Shown: piece by piece, positions 37,975 to 46,426 of the stretch | Position numbering within the stretch: the stretch's first letter is position 1 | Layout of the letters: each line of letters opens with the position of its first letter | Origin: JANQFM01 sp035471925 | GTDB lineage: Bacteria > Acidobacteriota > UBA6911 > RPQK01 > DATIPO01 | Reading direction: 5' to 3' | DNA length: 64,000 nt | Assembly (NCBI GenBank): GCA_035471925.1 | Contig: DATIPO010000081.1 | Coordinates: forward strand, 30,309 to 94,308 | Position numbers and translations under genes: made by a program | The notes under the pieces: generated by a model | Told to the model about the DNA's origin: nothing | Databases searched by the model: none | What the model saw: the letters and a program-made list of their open reading frames with translations, nothing else

Positions 37975-38748
37975 TCAGTTGCCAACAGGTTCCCGGAAAA
38001 TTGGGCCGTGTTGGGTCAAAGTGAAGGAAGACAGCTCGGTTTGGCTGATCTCGACCCCGTTGTGAAAGTGCTCGATGAAGAAGGGGACGATTAGACCCTC
38101 CACCTGGCGAAAGTCGGAGTACTGCCAGCGCTCCCACAGTTCGGGATGGTGGCTGGCCCAGTCTGCGCCCACAACGCTCACTTCGGCGATCAAGAAAGTG
38201 CCGTCCTCGATGAGGACTTCGTATGCGCGGTCCACCGAACGTCCCTGGGCGACTCGCGAAGAATCGGGATCACGCAGTTGCAGCAGAATCCGGTGATAGG
38301 GAACGTTCCCGTCTCTTTCCAGACCCAGGTAAGTAGGCTCAAAAGCATTCCGCAGATAGGCGCCGAGCAAACCGGTTACAGGATTGAAGGGATTCGGTTG
38401 ATTGGCGGCTTGCCGCTCAGCGATGCTTCGCGTCCGGTCACCTTCCTGCGACCACGCCAGACGTCCGTCGCTAACGTAGACTTTGGGAGTGCGGTTGGCG
38501 GCCTGCAACGTCATCCTCATTTGAAAGGCGCCGCTAGTATCGAGCCGCAGGGAGCGCTGAAGGGTCTCTTGACCGGCCCAAAAAGTCTGGTTTCCGAAAG
38601 AAGTCGCGTCGATGGTGGGGCTAATGGCGGATACACCGCCATGAGCCTCTACGGCGGCCTCGAGAACAACATCCGAAAGGTCCGATTGCTGAGGCGATGC
38701 CGCCAAGGTCAATGCCGAGAACAACAAGACGAGAAAAAACACTCGCAT
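37975..38748 (-). CDS. Exported LolA/RseB-like lipoprotein-sorting fold protein
   Basis: A 257-residue protein with a signal peptide (residues 1-17) and segments typical of the LolA/RseB-like half-barrel: 'VEAHGGVSAISPTIDATSFG', 'KVYVSDGRLAWSQEGDRTRSI', 'AYEVLIEDGTFLIAEVSV' and 'EGLIVPFFIEHFHNG'. GAGG upstream supports the ATG at 38748, and a longer frame was rejected. It ends 53 bases before the Rhs start and is the first gene of the presumed toxin operon. It may help carry the Rhs shell through the periplasm, which is an inference. Confidence 0.7.
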   Translation of the reverse strand: MRVFFLVLLFSALTLAASPQQSDLSDVVLEAAVEAHGGVSAISPTIDATSFGNQTFWAGQETLQRSLRLDTSGAFQMRMTLQAANRTPKVYVSDGRLAWSQEGDRTRSIAERQAANQPNPFNPVTGLLGAYLRNAFEPTYLGLERDGNVPYHRILLQLRDPDSSRVAQGRSVDRAYEVLIEDGTFLIAEVSVVGADWASHHPELWERWQYSDFRQVEGLIVPFFIEHFHNGVEISQTELSSFTLTQHGPIFREPVGN

Positions 38749-39103
38749 GAAATGCCTCTTTCGAGATTCAAAAGGTCCACGTCCGGCCTCGCGGAACCAT
38801 TCTGCCTTCGCCCTAAAACCGGGCGTGGCCGGACTGAACGACCTCCCTGTCAGCATGGGCCATGCCATTCCACGTTTTTCTTTAGAGGCGCTCGCAAAGC
38901 TTTGTACCATCAACATTTTGCGGTCTGGCACCCACCCTGACATGGGGGAGAATCGGCAATCGGCTTCCGAAAAAACCGGGTGGCGGCTTCCGATTCGGGA
39001 TCGAGCCAGAAAAATGGCGTATGATGGAGTGCACACGAGTCTGCTGTTTTCGATAGATTATTGAACATCGATAGCCCCGGTCGCGAGGAAGTCTGAACAG
39101 AGC
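38749..39103. other. 355-base divergent intergenic region
   Basis: It separates the LolA-like/Rhs operon from the divergent sigma-54 activator. It holds the candidate sigma-54 promoter and no supported gene. No clear activator-binding inverted repeats could be picked out by eye. Confidence 0.5.
38852..38867 (-). promoter_or_regulatory. Candidate sigma-54 promoter of the Rhs operon
   Basis: On the minus strand the sequence TGGCATGGCCCATGCT has the GG-N10-GC geometry of the -24/-12 sigma-54 promoter and differs from TGGCACG-N4-TTGCW at two positions. A start near 38841 would give a leader of about 93 bases before the LolA-like gene. A sigma-54 activator gene is divergently encoded 250 bases upstream. 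The site also contains a GCATGG/CCATGC palindrome, so chance is possible. Confidence 0.4.
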
Positions 39104-40486
39104 ATGCTGATCGAAGTCGTGGTCGCCGGACAGGAGGAGCCTTTCCGGCGCAGAATACAGAAGCTGCTGTCCGGCGGCGACGTCATCGCGAGGGAGGCTC
39201 TTTCCCCGGAAGAAGCCGGTCAGTCGGGAGCCGATATGCTCCTTTTGCAGCGTCGAGACCTCCGCCATCCGGCTGAGGAATCGATGCGCGAACTGGCCGC
39301 TTCAGGAAACCGGCCGGCCGTAGTGGTCTTGCAGGACGAGGAGGACATGGAGACACGGGCCCGGCTCCTTGCAGCCGGTGCATTCGCCGTGTTGAACCGA
39401 AAGCTGCCTGACAAACTGCTGGAGGCGGCTCTGGCCAGCCAGGTCCGGCGCTGCCAAAGAGAACGGCGGGCTTCGCGGCCTGCGGTCGGCAGGCCCAGCG
39501 AGAATCTTCTCCAATCCAAGGCCCGTTCCATGCTTCAACTGCTTGAAATGACCCGGCAGGTGGCCCCCAGCGATAGTACGCTTTTGATTCTGGGCGAGAC
39601 CGGAACTGGTAAGGAATGGCTGGCCAAGAACATTCACCATCGCAGTCGCCGAAAGGATGCTGAATTTCTTCCGGTCCACTGCGCGGCACTGCCAGAATCG
39701 CTTTTGGAGAGTGAGCTGTTCGGGTCGGAACGAGGTGCCTTCACTGGAGCTGAGCGCTCCCGCCGAGGCTTATTCGAGCAGGCCCATCGAGGTACGCTAT
39801 TCCTGGACGAAGTCGGAGACATCCCGCTCGGGTTGCAGGTGAAACTGCTTCGGATCTTGCAGGAGCGGCGCTTTCGCCGTCTAGGCGGTGAGAAGGAAAT
39901 TAGCGTGGACATCCGTCTAATCGCAGCCACTCATCGCGATCTGGAGACGGCTGTTTCGCAAGAGGACTTCCGAGCCGACCTCTTCCATCGGCTGAGCGTG
40001 ATAACCCTGGAAGTGCCTCCTCTGCGCGAACGTCGGGAAGATATTCCAGAGTTAGCAGAAGGGTTCCTGAGCCAGTTCGGACAACGCCTGGGCCGTCCCA
40101 AGCACGACTTCACTCCTCAGGCACTTGAGGCGCTGGTCCGGTACCGGTGGCCGGGCAACGTCCGTGAGTTGGCCAATGTCGTGGAGAGGGCGGTTTTGTT
40201 GAGCCGCTCCTGCTCCATCGGAGTGGACGATCTCCCGGCGTCAGTAACAGCTTTAAGCCGGCAGGCGGCGTGCCGGTCGCAGCTCTTGGCGGACGATTGG
40301 CGAGAGCAGCCTTACCCGGCTCTGCGGCGCAGCGTCCTGGAGAGCTTGGACTCCATCTACTTCAACGAGATGTTCACGGCCTGCCGCGGACGGGTCCGCG
40401 AGGTGGCGGAACGCTCTGGCCTTGACCCTCGCTCCGTGCACGAGAAAATGAAGCGCCTGGGCTTGCGCAAGGAAGACTTTCGCTGA
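39104..40486 (+). CDS. Sigma-54-dependent transcriptional activator with degenerate receiver domain
   Basis: A 460-residue NtrC-type activator. The receiver-like N-terminus (1-115) lacks the acidic pair and has Gln49 at the expected phospho-Asp position ('ADMLLLQRRD'), though a Lys is retained in 'VLNRKLP'. The AAA+ domain has Walker A 'GETGTGKEW', an intact sigma-54 loop 'GAFTGAERSRRG', Walker B 'GTLFLDEVGDIPL' and the Arg-finger region 'FRADLFHRLSV'. The C-terminal Fis-like HTH is 'REVAERSGLDPRSVHEKM'. Activation therefore probably does not depend on phosphorylation at that site. It is divergent from the Rhs operon, the likeliest target. Confidence 0.93.
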   Translation: MLIEVVVAGQEEPFRRRIQKLLSGGDVIAREALSPEEAGQSGADMLLLQRRDLRHPAEESMRELAASGNRPAVVVLQDEEDMETRARLLAAGAFAVLNRKLPDKLLEAALASQVRRCQRERRASRPAVGRPSENLLQSKARSMLQLLEMTRQVAPSDSTLLILGETGTGKEWLAKNIHHRSRRKDAEFLPVHCAALPESLLESELFGSERGAFTGAERSRRGLFEQAHRGTLFLDEVGDIPLGLQVKLLRILQERRFRRLGGEKEISVDIRLIAATHRDLETAVSQEDFRADLFHRLSVITLEVPPLRERREDIPELAEGFLSQFGQRLGRPKHDFTPQALEALVRYRWPGNVRELANVVERAVLLSRSCSIGVDDLPASVTALSRQAACRSQLLADDWREQPYPALRRSVLESLDSIYFNEMFTACRGRVREVAERSGLDPRSVHEKMKRLGLRKEDFR

Positions 40487-40753
40487 GTCGTCCGACCACC
40501 CAGAACATCGAGTAACCGGCAAAGCCGACACAATGACGCCCGCTCCTTCCCTCCCTCCGCCACCCTAGGACTTCCAAGTTCCCGTCAGCTTGGAAGATGA
40601 CACTGAGAACATGCCAGACTGACCAGGACGGTTGGGCGCCTCCACCAGCCCTTCCAGAAGGCTCGCCAAGCAGCTACTCTAAGGATTGGCGAAACCCTGC
40701 TTGAGGGGCGACGACAGCCGAGGCCCATTCAGGAAGTCTAACCGGAGGTGATC

Positions 40754-41455
40754 GTGGGCGAGTGGAAGCGGGACATCATCGACCAAGTCAGGTTGTTCGT
40801 TTACCGGACGTTCGCCGAGGAGGCCCGGGCCCCTTCGCCCTTGGAGATGTGTGACCGCTTTGGGATGGCTCCAGAGGAACTGGGGCGTCTCTTGAGCCAC
40901 CTGGAGGCGGAAGAGAACGCCATCGTCCTGCTGCCCGACAGCCCCTACCTGTGGATGGCCGAGCCCTTCTCGGCCCTGCCTACGGCCTTCCCCGTGCGCA
41001 GCGGCGGCCAGAATTGGTTCGGAAACTGCATCTGGGACGCCTTCGCCATCTTGGGCCTGCTGCATCGCGACGGGGAAATTGAAACCCTCTCACCCATCGA
41101 CAACCGCCCGCTGCGCTTCCGGGTGCGGGAGGGACGCCTGGAACCGGTGCAGGCGGTGATCCACTTCGCCGTTCCCGCCCGCGACTGGTGGAAGAGCATC
41201 GGATTCAGTTGAGCCACCATGCTGGCCTTCCGGTCGGAGGGCGAAGTTCACCGCTGGTGCCGCTCCCAAGATCTCGAGCCAGGAGCCATCTTCCCGCCCT
41301 CAACCCTCTGGAAGCTGGCCCAGTCGTGGTACGACGACCGCCTTGACCTGCACTGGAAACGCCGCAGTCCCGAACAACGCCAGCAACTCCTCAGAAACGC
41401 CGGACTCACCGGCGATTTCTGGCAAATGCAATCCCCGCCGGACAGCAAGAAGTAG
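40754..41455 (+). CDS. MerB-like (alkylmercury lyase family) candidate selenoprotein, in-frame TGA read as Sec
   Basis: Two abutting in-frame segments form one MerB-like protein of 233 residues if TGA at 41210-41212 is decoded (Sec at residue 153). The first part has a winged-helix-like N-terminus and 'WFGNCIWDAFAI', matching the MerB C96-x-x-D99 active site. The stop falls in 'DWWKSIGFS-(TGA)-ATMLAFRS', aligning with the second catalytic Cys of MerB ('SFCCHVHFFAS' region). The family-like C-terminus 'GEVHRWCRSQDL...GLTGDFW' continues in the same frame. GTG 40754 is chosen because GGAGG (40744-40748) lies five bases upstream. A hairpin resembling a bacterial SECIS follows the TGA. A nonsense mutation or sequencing error is the alternative. 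Confidence 0.65.
41213..41259 (+). promoter_or_regulatory. Candidate bacterial SECIS element
   Basis: Starting 13 bases after the TGA, a 7-base stem (41225-41231 with 41236-41242, one G-U pair) is closed by the four-base loop GGUC at +20 to +23. In E. coli fdhF the SECIS loop GGUC lies at +19 to +22. A lower helix CACCA (41215-41219) with TGGTG (41255-41259) can extend the structure. The hairpin lies inside coding sequence, as bacterial SECIS elements do. Confidence 0.6.
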
Positions 41456-41616
41456 TCGCCAAGCGGCGAGGGTCACTTGACCTAGGCCGCCCGCGAGGCA
41501 GCATCTGTCACGCAAGCAGTGTCGATGTCCTTGCCAGGCGTGGGACAGTTACGGTATCGCAAGCCGGGCTTCGGTTGCTAATGCTTTCTCAAAGCAAAAC
41601 GAGCAGGATGCGAGGA

Positions 41617-42777
41617 TCAGCCCAGCAGTCCAGCGACCGCGAAGCCGATGTAGGTGCCCAGGCCGTAGCCCAGGGTGCCGATGAGGACGCTGGGGAGGAC
41701 GAGGTCGGGGCGGCGGAAGCTGCGGGCTAGCGCCAAAGCCGAAGGAGCGCCGCCAACGTTGGCTTGGGAGGCGATGGCCACGACCTCCCAGTCGAGCTTG
41801 AAGAGACCGCCCACGACAAAAAGGATCAGTCCGTGCACAAAGATGATGGTGGTGGCGAAGATGAAAAGGGCGTAGCCCAAGTCGCCGATTTCCTCGAAAG
41901 CAGTCAAGTCGCAGAAAGCTCCGATGACCGCCAGGAAGATGTAGATGGCCAGCATGCCCAGCGCTCGGGTCCCCGGCAGGCGGTTGACGGCCTCAAACTG
42001 GCCCAGGATCAAGGCGATGGTGGTGAGGACCACGATCGAGGGGATGGGCCATCCATAGCCACCCAGCCAAGCGGCGGTGATATTGGAAATCCAGATGGCC
42101 GCCCCGCCCATGCCTAACAGCAGGGCCAGGTTGCCCGGATGAAGCCATTCCTTGTCTTCATCAACGTGGGTGTGGGATGCCGAGACGGGCTCGCTCTCCT
42201 GCTTCTTGCGCGGGAAGTACCTGAGCAGAACCCGCGGGAGGCCGATTGTGGCCATCATCCAAAGGGCCGTGAGGATGTTGTCGACGGCTGTCGATCCGGC
42301 GAAGAGAATGCCGTCCTCGGCGATGCCGTAGTGCAGAGCCAAGGCGTTGAAATTGATGCCCCCGCCGATATAAGTGCCGGTAAACATGCCGGCCAGGGCC
42401 CTGAAGTCATTGCCGAAAGCGGCTTCGGCGTCGGCAGTCCACACGCCCGTCAACGCGCCCGCCACCGTGCCCGCCGCCCCCAGCGCGAAGGCCGCCAACA
42501 TCGGACCTCCCGCCTTGAGCACGTCCCGAAGATTGACTTGCAGCAGGGGCAGGAAGATGGCCAGCGGAGCCACAAAGGCAAAGATGCCGCCGTAGACCGG
42601 CGTCTGGGAGGCTCGGGTGGGGATGACGCCCAGATTACTGACCAAGGCCGTTACCAGAATCACCAGCAAAGCCGTTCCCACATGGCGGAAGAAGGTCTTG
42701 CGCACCAGCCATTCCGTAACCACCACATTGAAAAACAGCACGGCCAGTATGGCAGCCGGGTCGGTCAGATAGCTCAT
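41617..42777 (-). CDS. DUF819 family membrane protein
   Basis: A 386-residue integral membrane protein with about ten hydrophobic segments, including 'AILAVLFFNVVVTEWLV', 'LVILVTALVSNLGVIPT' and 'IAIYIFLAVIGAFCDL'-like stretches. Conserved patches 'MFTGTYIGGGINFNALA', 'STAVDNILTALWMMATIG' and 'ASQANVGGAPSALALA' match the DUF819 (YjcL-like) permease family, whose substrate is unknown. A charged cytoplasmic loop with a His/Asp/Glu cluster ('SHTHVDEDKEW') interrupts the middle. GAGGGC precedes the ATG at 42777, and an upstream extension was rejected. Confidence 0.88.
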   Translation of the reverse strand: MSYLTDPAAILAVLFFNVVVTEWLVRKTFFRHVGTALLVILVTALVSNLGVIPTRASQTPVYGGIFAFVAPLAIFLPLLQVNLRDVLKAGGPMLAAFALGAAGTVAGALTGVWTADAEAAFGNDFRALAGMFTGTYIGGGINFNALALHYGIAEDGILFAGSTAVDNILTALWMMATIGLPRVLLRYFPRKKQESEPVSASHTHVDEDKEWLHPGNLALLLGMGGAAIWISNITAAWLGGYGWPIPSIVVLTTIALILGQFEAVNRLPGTRALGMLAIYIFLAVIGAFCDLTAFEEIGDLGYALFIFATTIIFVHGLILFVVGGLFKLDWEVVAIASQANVGGAPSALALARSFRRPDLVLPSVLIGTLGYGLGTYIGFAVAGLLG

Positions 42778-42845
42778 CGTGCCCTCTTGGATACTCGCTT
42801 GAAGCCCAACCGTCAAGCACGATGTGGATTCTCCCGACCCCAAGG

Positions 42846-44315
42846 TCATTTCTTGAACCAGTCATCGCCCGGCTGGTAGTCGGGGTCATAGTCCTGACCT
42901 TGAGCGGGGGTCCAGGAGGCGTGGAAAAGCGGGGGGATGGGATGGCGCAAATGGAGGCGGGCCAGAGGTCCTTGGTTGATCTTGAGTGGATCGAAGAGAG
43001 CGAAGGAGGCCTTGCGGTTTTGGGCGTCGTAGATCTGGCAGATGATGACACCGTTTCCGCTCTCAGGATCAGGAATGAAGATGGGCTCGCCTCCCAGGTA
43101 GTGCTTGGCAGGCGCTTGGTAGAGGTCTTCCAACTCGGGTTCGCTCCAGCGGCAGCGGACCAACTGGTCGAAGAACTTGCGTCCAGAATTGCCGGCGGCG
43201 GAAATTCCCAACATCCAAAAGTCGTCGTAGCGGCGGGTGGTGAGACGCGGATCAATGGCTGGAAAATCAGGCGCCAGCTCATAGTTAAGCTGTTTTTGCT
43301 CAACCAGTTTCCAGGTGTGGGTGTCGAGCGTGAAGCGCACGGGGCGGCCCAACCCCACCTCATTGAACAGCTCGGGCATCTCCTGATAGTGGGGATAGGC
43401 CGGCTCGTCCAACTGCACCAAGTCGAAGTGCAGCAGGCCGTCTTCTTCCCAGGTGTTGATGACGTGCAGGCAGTAGCCGGGACCCATCTTGAGATCGGCG
43501 CGCTGTCCACCCGATTCGCGGGCCGCGACGATGAGACGGCCCGATTCCCTTTCCTCAAAGCTGAGGGAATCGATCAGCGATCCGCCCTCACGGAGGACCT
43601 GCATGTCCAGCACGTAGGGACTGATGTAGAAGCAGGTGTGGTTGGGGCTGAGTCCGAAATCGTGGAGCGAGCAGGGAGCGTCGAGCGGATGGCGCTTGCG
43701 CATCACCAGTCCGCCCTGAGCGTCAAAGCGGTAGACGATCAGGTTGGGCCTGAGGGCCGAGAACGCCACGCCGAAATTGAAGAGCTCTCCCGTGCCGGGA
43801 TCGATCTTGGGGTGGGCGGCGAAGGGCGTGACCTCGCTCAAGCGGTCGCCAAAGGTATGCAGGCCTTGGGTTTGCAGGGTATCGTCCTGGAGACGGTAGG
43901 GCAGGCCCTGCTCGCCGAAAGCCAGGAGCGTTCCGCCGTGCTCGTAGACGCTGACGTTAGCAGGCGATTCCAGCCCAGTGCCCCGTTGGTTGAGTTGATC
44001 GCCCTCAAAGGCGGTGCCGAAAGTCCGGAAGATGGCTTTGCCAGCCTCTTCTTCCCGTTCCCATTTGACGGTGCGCACGAAACGGTTGACCAAGCGGACG
44101 CCCTCGGAGCCGAAGTGCAGGTGACAGACCATGCCGTCTCCATCCAGCCAATGGCGGTAGCGGACACCGCCTCGGCTGAAGCGGGCCGGACCATTGACGT
44201 AGTAGTCGCCCTTCACAAAAGGCGGAATCTCGCCTTCGATCTCCCCGACCATGTAGTCGTCTTCCTGCGGAATGAAATCGAAAGCCCGTTCCAATAATGG
44301 AGCGTAATCCTGCAC
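42846..44315 (-). CDS. Carotenoid oxygenase family protein
   Basis: A 489-residue non-haem iron oxygenase cleaving carotenoid or related polyenes. The seven-bladed propeller carries the four iron-binding histidines in 'PFAAHPKIDPG', 'SLHDFGLSPNHT', 'LLHFDLVQL' and the C-terminal 'FHASWTP'. 'GDYYVNGPARF' and 'WLDGDGMVCHLHF' are family-typical. The start is placed at GTG 44315, eight bases after GGAAGGAG. It lies between the halogenase-like flavoprotein and a DUF819 permease on the same strand. The 214-base gap before it contains REP copy B. Substrate unknown. Confidence 0.92.
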   Translation of the reverse strand: MQDYAPLLERAFDFIPQEDDYMVGEIEGEIPPFVKGDYYVNGPARFSRGGVRYRHWLDGDGMVCHLHFGSEGVRLVNRFVRTVKWEREEEAGKAIFRTFGTAFEGDQLNQRGTGLESPANVSVYEHGGTLLAFGEQGLPYRLQDDTLQTQGLHTFGDRLSEVTPFAAHPKIDPGTGELFNFGVAFSALRPNLIVYRFDAQGGLVMRKRHPLDAPCSLHDFGLSPNHTCFYISPYVLDMQVLREGGSLIDSLSFEERESGRLIVAARESGGQRADLKMGPGYCLHVINTWEEDGLLHFDLVQLDEPAYPHYQEMPELFNEVGLGRPVRFTLDTHTWKLVEQKQLNYELAPDFPAIDPRLTTRRYDDFWMLGISAAGNSGRKFFDQLVRCRWSEPELEDLYQAPAKHYLGGEPIFIPDPESGNGVIICQIYDAQNRKASFALFDPLKINQGPLARLHLRHPIPPLFHASWTPAQGQDYDPDYQPGDDWFKK

Positions 44316-44415
44316 GTTGGTGACTCCTTCCAAACCCTTAGATTGCGTCGGAAGTTTCGTTCTGACACGTAACGCTATTTCAAGCCTTCAGCGTTTGATC
44401 TGCATCATCGGTCGT

Positions 44416-44464
44416 ACCCAGGGCAGCGCTGTGCCGCTTCGCGGCTCGCTCTACCCTGGGCTGG
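44416..44464. repeat. REP-like dispersed hairpin repeat, copy B
   Basis: ACCCAGGG ... CCCTGGGCTGG with inner hairpin CCGC-TTC-GCGG. It shares the TCGCTCTACCCTGGGCTGG end with copy A at 1020-1070. It sits in the 214-base gap between the halogenase-like and carotenoid oxygenase genes, where no other gene is supported. Confidence 0.6.
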
Positions 44465-44547
44465 CGTACGGCTCCATAGAAGGGAGCTCTGACTTGCCCT
44501 CGCCCACTACCCTCCGTAGCCTAAGCGGAGGAGGCGAATCGCCCCCT

Positions 44548-46314
44548 TTAGGAAGCTCCGACTTGGCTGCCGAATCTCTCGCTCTCTGACTGCATTCTGC
44601 CAGCTAGCAGGTGAGGATTCCAGTCCCAGGAGTATTGTTCGCTGCTATCGCGGCAGGCTTGCAGACGCTGGCGAAAGCCGTCCGAATCGAATCGCAAGTT
44701 GTCGAGATCGATGCCCTCGACGAAGGCGCGGTTGGTGCGCGCGTCAGGCTCGGCCAAGGCTTCAGCGGCCACCTGGGCGGCAATGAAACGGGCCAGTTCT
44801 TCCAGGTTCTCAAGCTGCTCGTCCAACACCTCCCGGGCTTCAGAGGCGGATACGTCCACACGGTAAAAGGTCTTCTCTGCCCGACTCAGGGTGCTGATCC
44901 GGGTCAGCTCATGGTGGACGGGTTCCTTGTTTCCCAAAAGGCCTTGGGCCTTCTTCCACTGGAAGTAGTCACTGAGCAGCTTCTGCACGCCGTCGTTGAG
45001 CGGCCCCAGGCGTCCCAAACGCTTGAGGTAAGGCATCACGAAGCGCTCTTCACCCATCAGGCCGTTGATGAAGGGGAAAACGAAGAAGGAGAAGTAGATC
45101 GACAACTCCCAGGTGTACTTGAGGACGAAACACTCGCGATCTCCCAAGGCGTCGTAGCTGACCGCAAAGGCCGGAACCCAAGCCGAGTAGAGCGAGCGCA
45201 TCATCAGTTCGTAGAGCTTGCAGCGGACGGCTCTTCTCACGGGATCTTCGGTCAGGACAGCCTGGAAGATCAGCGTGTTGTGGATGGCGATGAAGTCGCT
45301 GCCCGGACTGTAGAGCGGGTCCGTGAAGCGTCCTGATTCGCCGGTGAGAGCCCAGCGTCCGCCATCGATGGTCTTGCGGCAGTCGTAGGAATAATCGGGA
45401 TAGCGTCCGAAATCGAGCACTTTGCGCCCGGGCAGATCGCGCTTGAAGAGCGGGAACTCACGACAGGCCCAATCCAGCAGCTTCTCGGCGCTGGAGACCT
45501 TCTCAGGTGAGAGCACGCGCCGGTCGTAGACCAGTCCCAGGCTGGTCTTGCCTTGCAGCGGAATAACCCAGAACCAGAATCCCTCGCCCATGAAGTGATT
45601 TGTGGCCAGCCACAGCGGCAGATGTCCGATATCGCGCCGCGAGCGCTTGCCCAGGACGTCCTTAAGAGAGCCGTCGGTGAGCTTGTCGATGTCGACCAGC
45701 CCTTCAACCCAGGCGAAGGAGGCTCCATGGCGGATCTCATTGTCGCGCTCCATGTCCTTGCGCCGGGCCAGGATCTTGGCGCGTCCGGAGGCGTCCACCA
45801 CCCAGTCGCAGGTGACTTCCTGCTCGGCTCCCCCTCTGCGGTAGCGGACGCGGTGGGGCGTCTCGTCGTCGTCGGCAAAGTCAACCTCACCCAGCCGTAC
45901 CGGTGCCTCGAACTGAAAGCGTTCATCCTGCTGATTGAGCCGCAGCAACTCGCCCTCAAAAGCATTTCGGTCGAGCTGATAGCAGCCGATGTTGGAAAAA
46001 TTGCGGATATAGGTCTGGGAGTAATCCTCAAATCGGTCGTTGCCGCGCCCTTGGCTCTTCCAGTAGAAACGCAAGTTGTACTTCATGAAGTGGTTGCACA
46101 GCAGGTATTCTTCAAGATCGAGGACTTTGCCCAGATAATAGCCTCCGACTTGTACCAGCGATTCGCCCACTTTCTGCTTCTTGGGCGGAACCTCGGCGCG
46201 TTTGTCGAGCACAAGAACGCTCTTGTCGCTGTAGAGCAGAAACTGGCGGCTCAAGGAAAGGCCGGCCAGCCCGGCTCCAATGATGACCACGTCGTAGTGG
46301 GGTGCACCTGCCAT
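44548..46314 (-). CDS. FAD-dependent halogenase-like oxidoreductase
   Basis: A 588-residue flavoprotein of the tryptophan-halogenase superfamily. The N-terminal dinucleotide motif is 'VVIIGAGLAGLSLSRQFLL', followed by 'VGESLVQVGGYYLGKVLDL'. The WxWxIP signature of flavin halogenases is present as 'FWFWVIPLQGKTSLGLVYD'. 'ALTGESGRFTDPLYSPGSDF' matches the second FAD contact. A long C-terminal helical domain (residues 400-588) with aromatic patches could bind a lipid or polyene substrate. AAGGAG precedes the ATG, and TATAAT (46354-46349, minus strand) lies upstream. The true reaction may be halogenation, hydroxylation or reduction. Adjacent carotenoid oxygenase hints at a linked pathway. Confidence 0.82.
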   Translation of the reverse strand: MAGAPHYDVVIIGAGLAGLSLSRQFLLYSDKSVLVLDKRAEVPPKKQKVGESLVQVGGYYLGKVLDLEEYLLCNHFMKYNLRFYWKSQGRGNDRFEDYSQTYIRNFSNIGCYQLDRNAFEGELLRLNQQDERFQFEAPVRLGEVDFADDDETPHRVRYRRGGAEQEVTCDWVVDASGRAKILARRKDMERDNEIRHGASFAWVEGLVDIDKLTDGSLKDVLGKRSRRDIGHLPLWLATNHFMGEGFWFWVIPLQGKTSLGLVYDRRVLSPEKVSSAEKLLDWACREFPLFKRDLPGRKVLDFGRYPDYSYDCRKTIDGGRWALTGESGRFTDPLYSPGSDFIAIHNTLIFQAVLTEDPVRRAVRCKLYELMMRSLYSAWVPAFAVSYDALGDRECFVLKYTWELSIYFSFFVFPFINGLMGEERFVMPYLKRLGRLGPLNDGVQKLLSDYFQWKKAQGLLGNKEPVHHELTRISTLSRAEKTFYRVDVSASEAREVLDEQLENLEELARFIAAQVAAEALAEPDARTNRAFVEGIDLDNLRFDSDGFRQRLQACRDSSEQYSWDWNPHLLAGRMQSESERFGSQVGAS

Positions 46315-46426
46315 AGAGAATCTCCTTCCCGAGGAGAGGGACGCTTGGATTATATCGGGTTCGGCCCGCTCTTGGGCAGACCTCCAGAGAGACGTGTCCA
46401 GGAGGAGAATGGCCTCCCTCCCGGTG

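Noticed and set aside
40487..40753. Possible riboswitch or small RNA before the MerB-like gene
   Set aside because: I compared it by eye with cobalamin, TPP and glycine motifs and found no conserved core. Only the GGAGG site is supported.
40748..41212. Reading the MerB-like locus as two separate genes (N-terminal part to the TGA, then a 78-residue gene from ATG 41219)
   Set aside because: The second segment has no ribosome site, is in the same frame two codons after the TGA, and carries the family C-terminus. A single gene with a recoded TGA explains it better.
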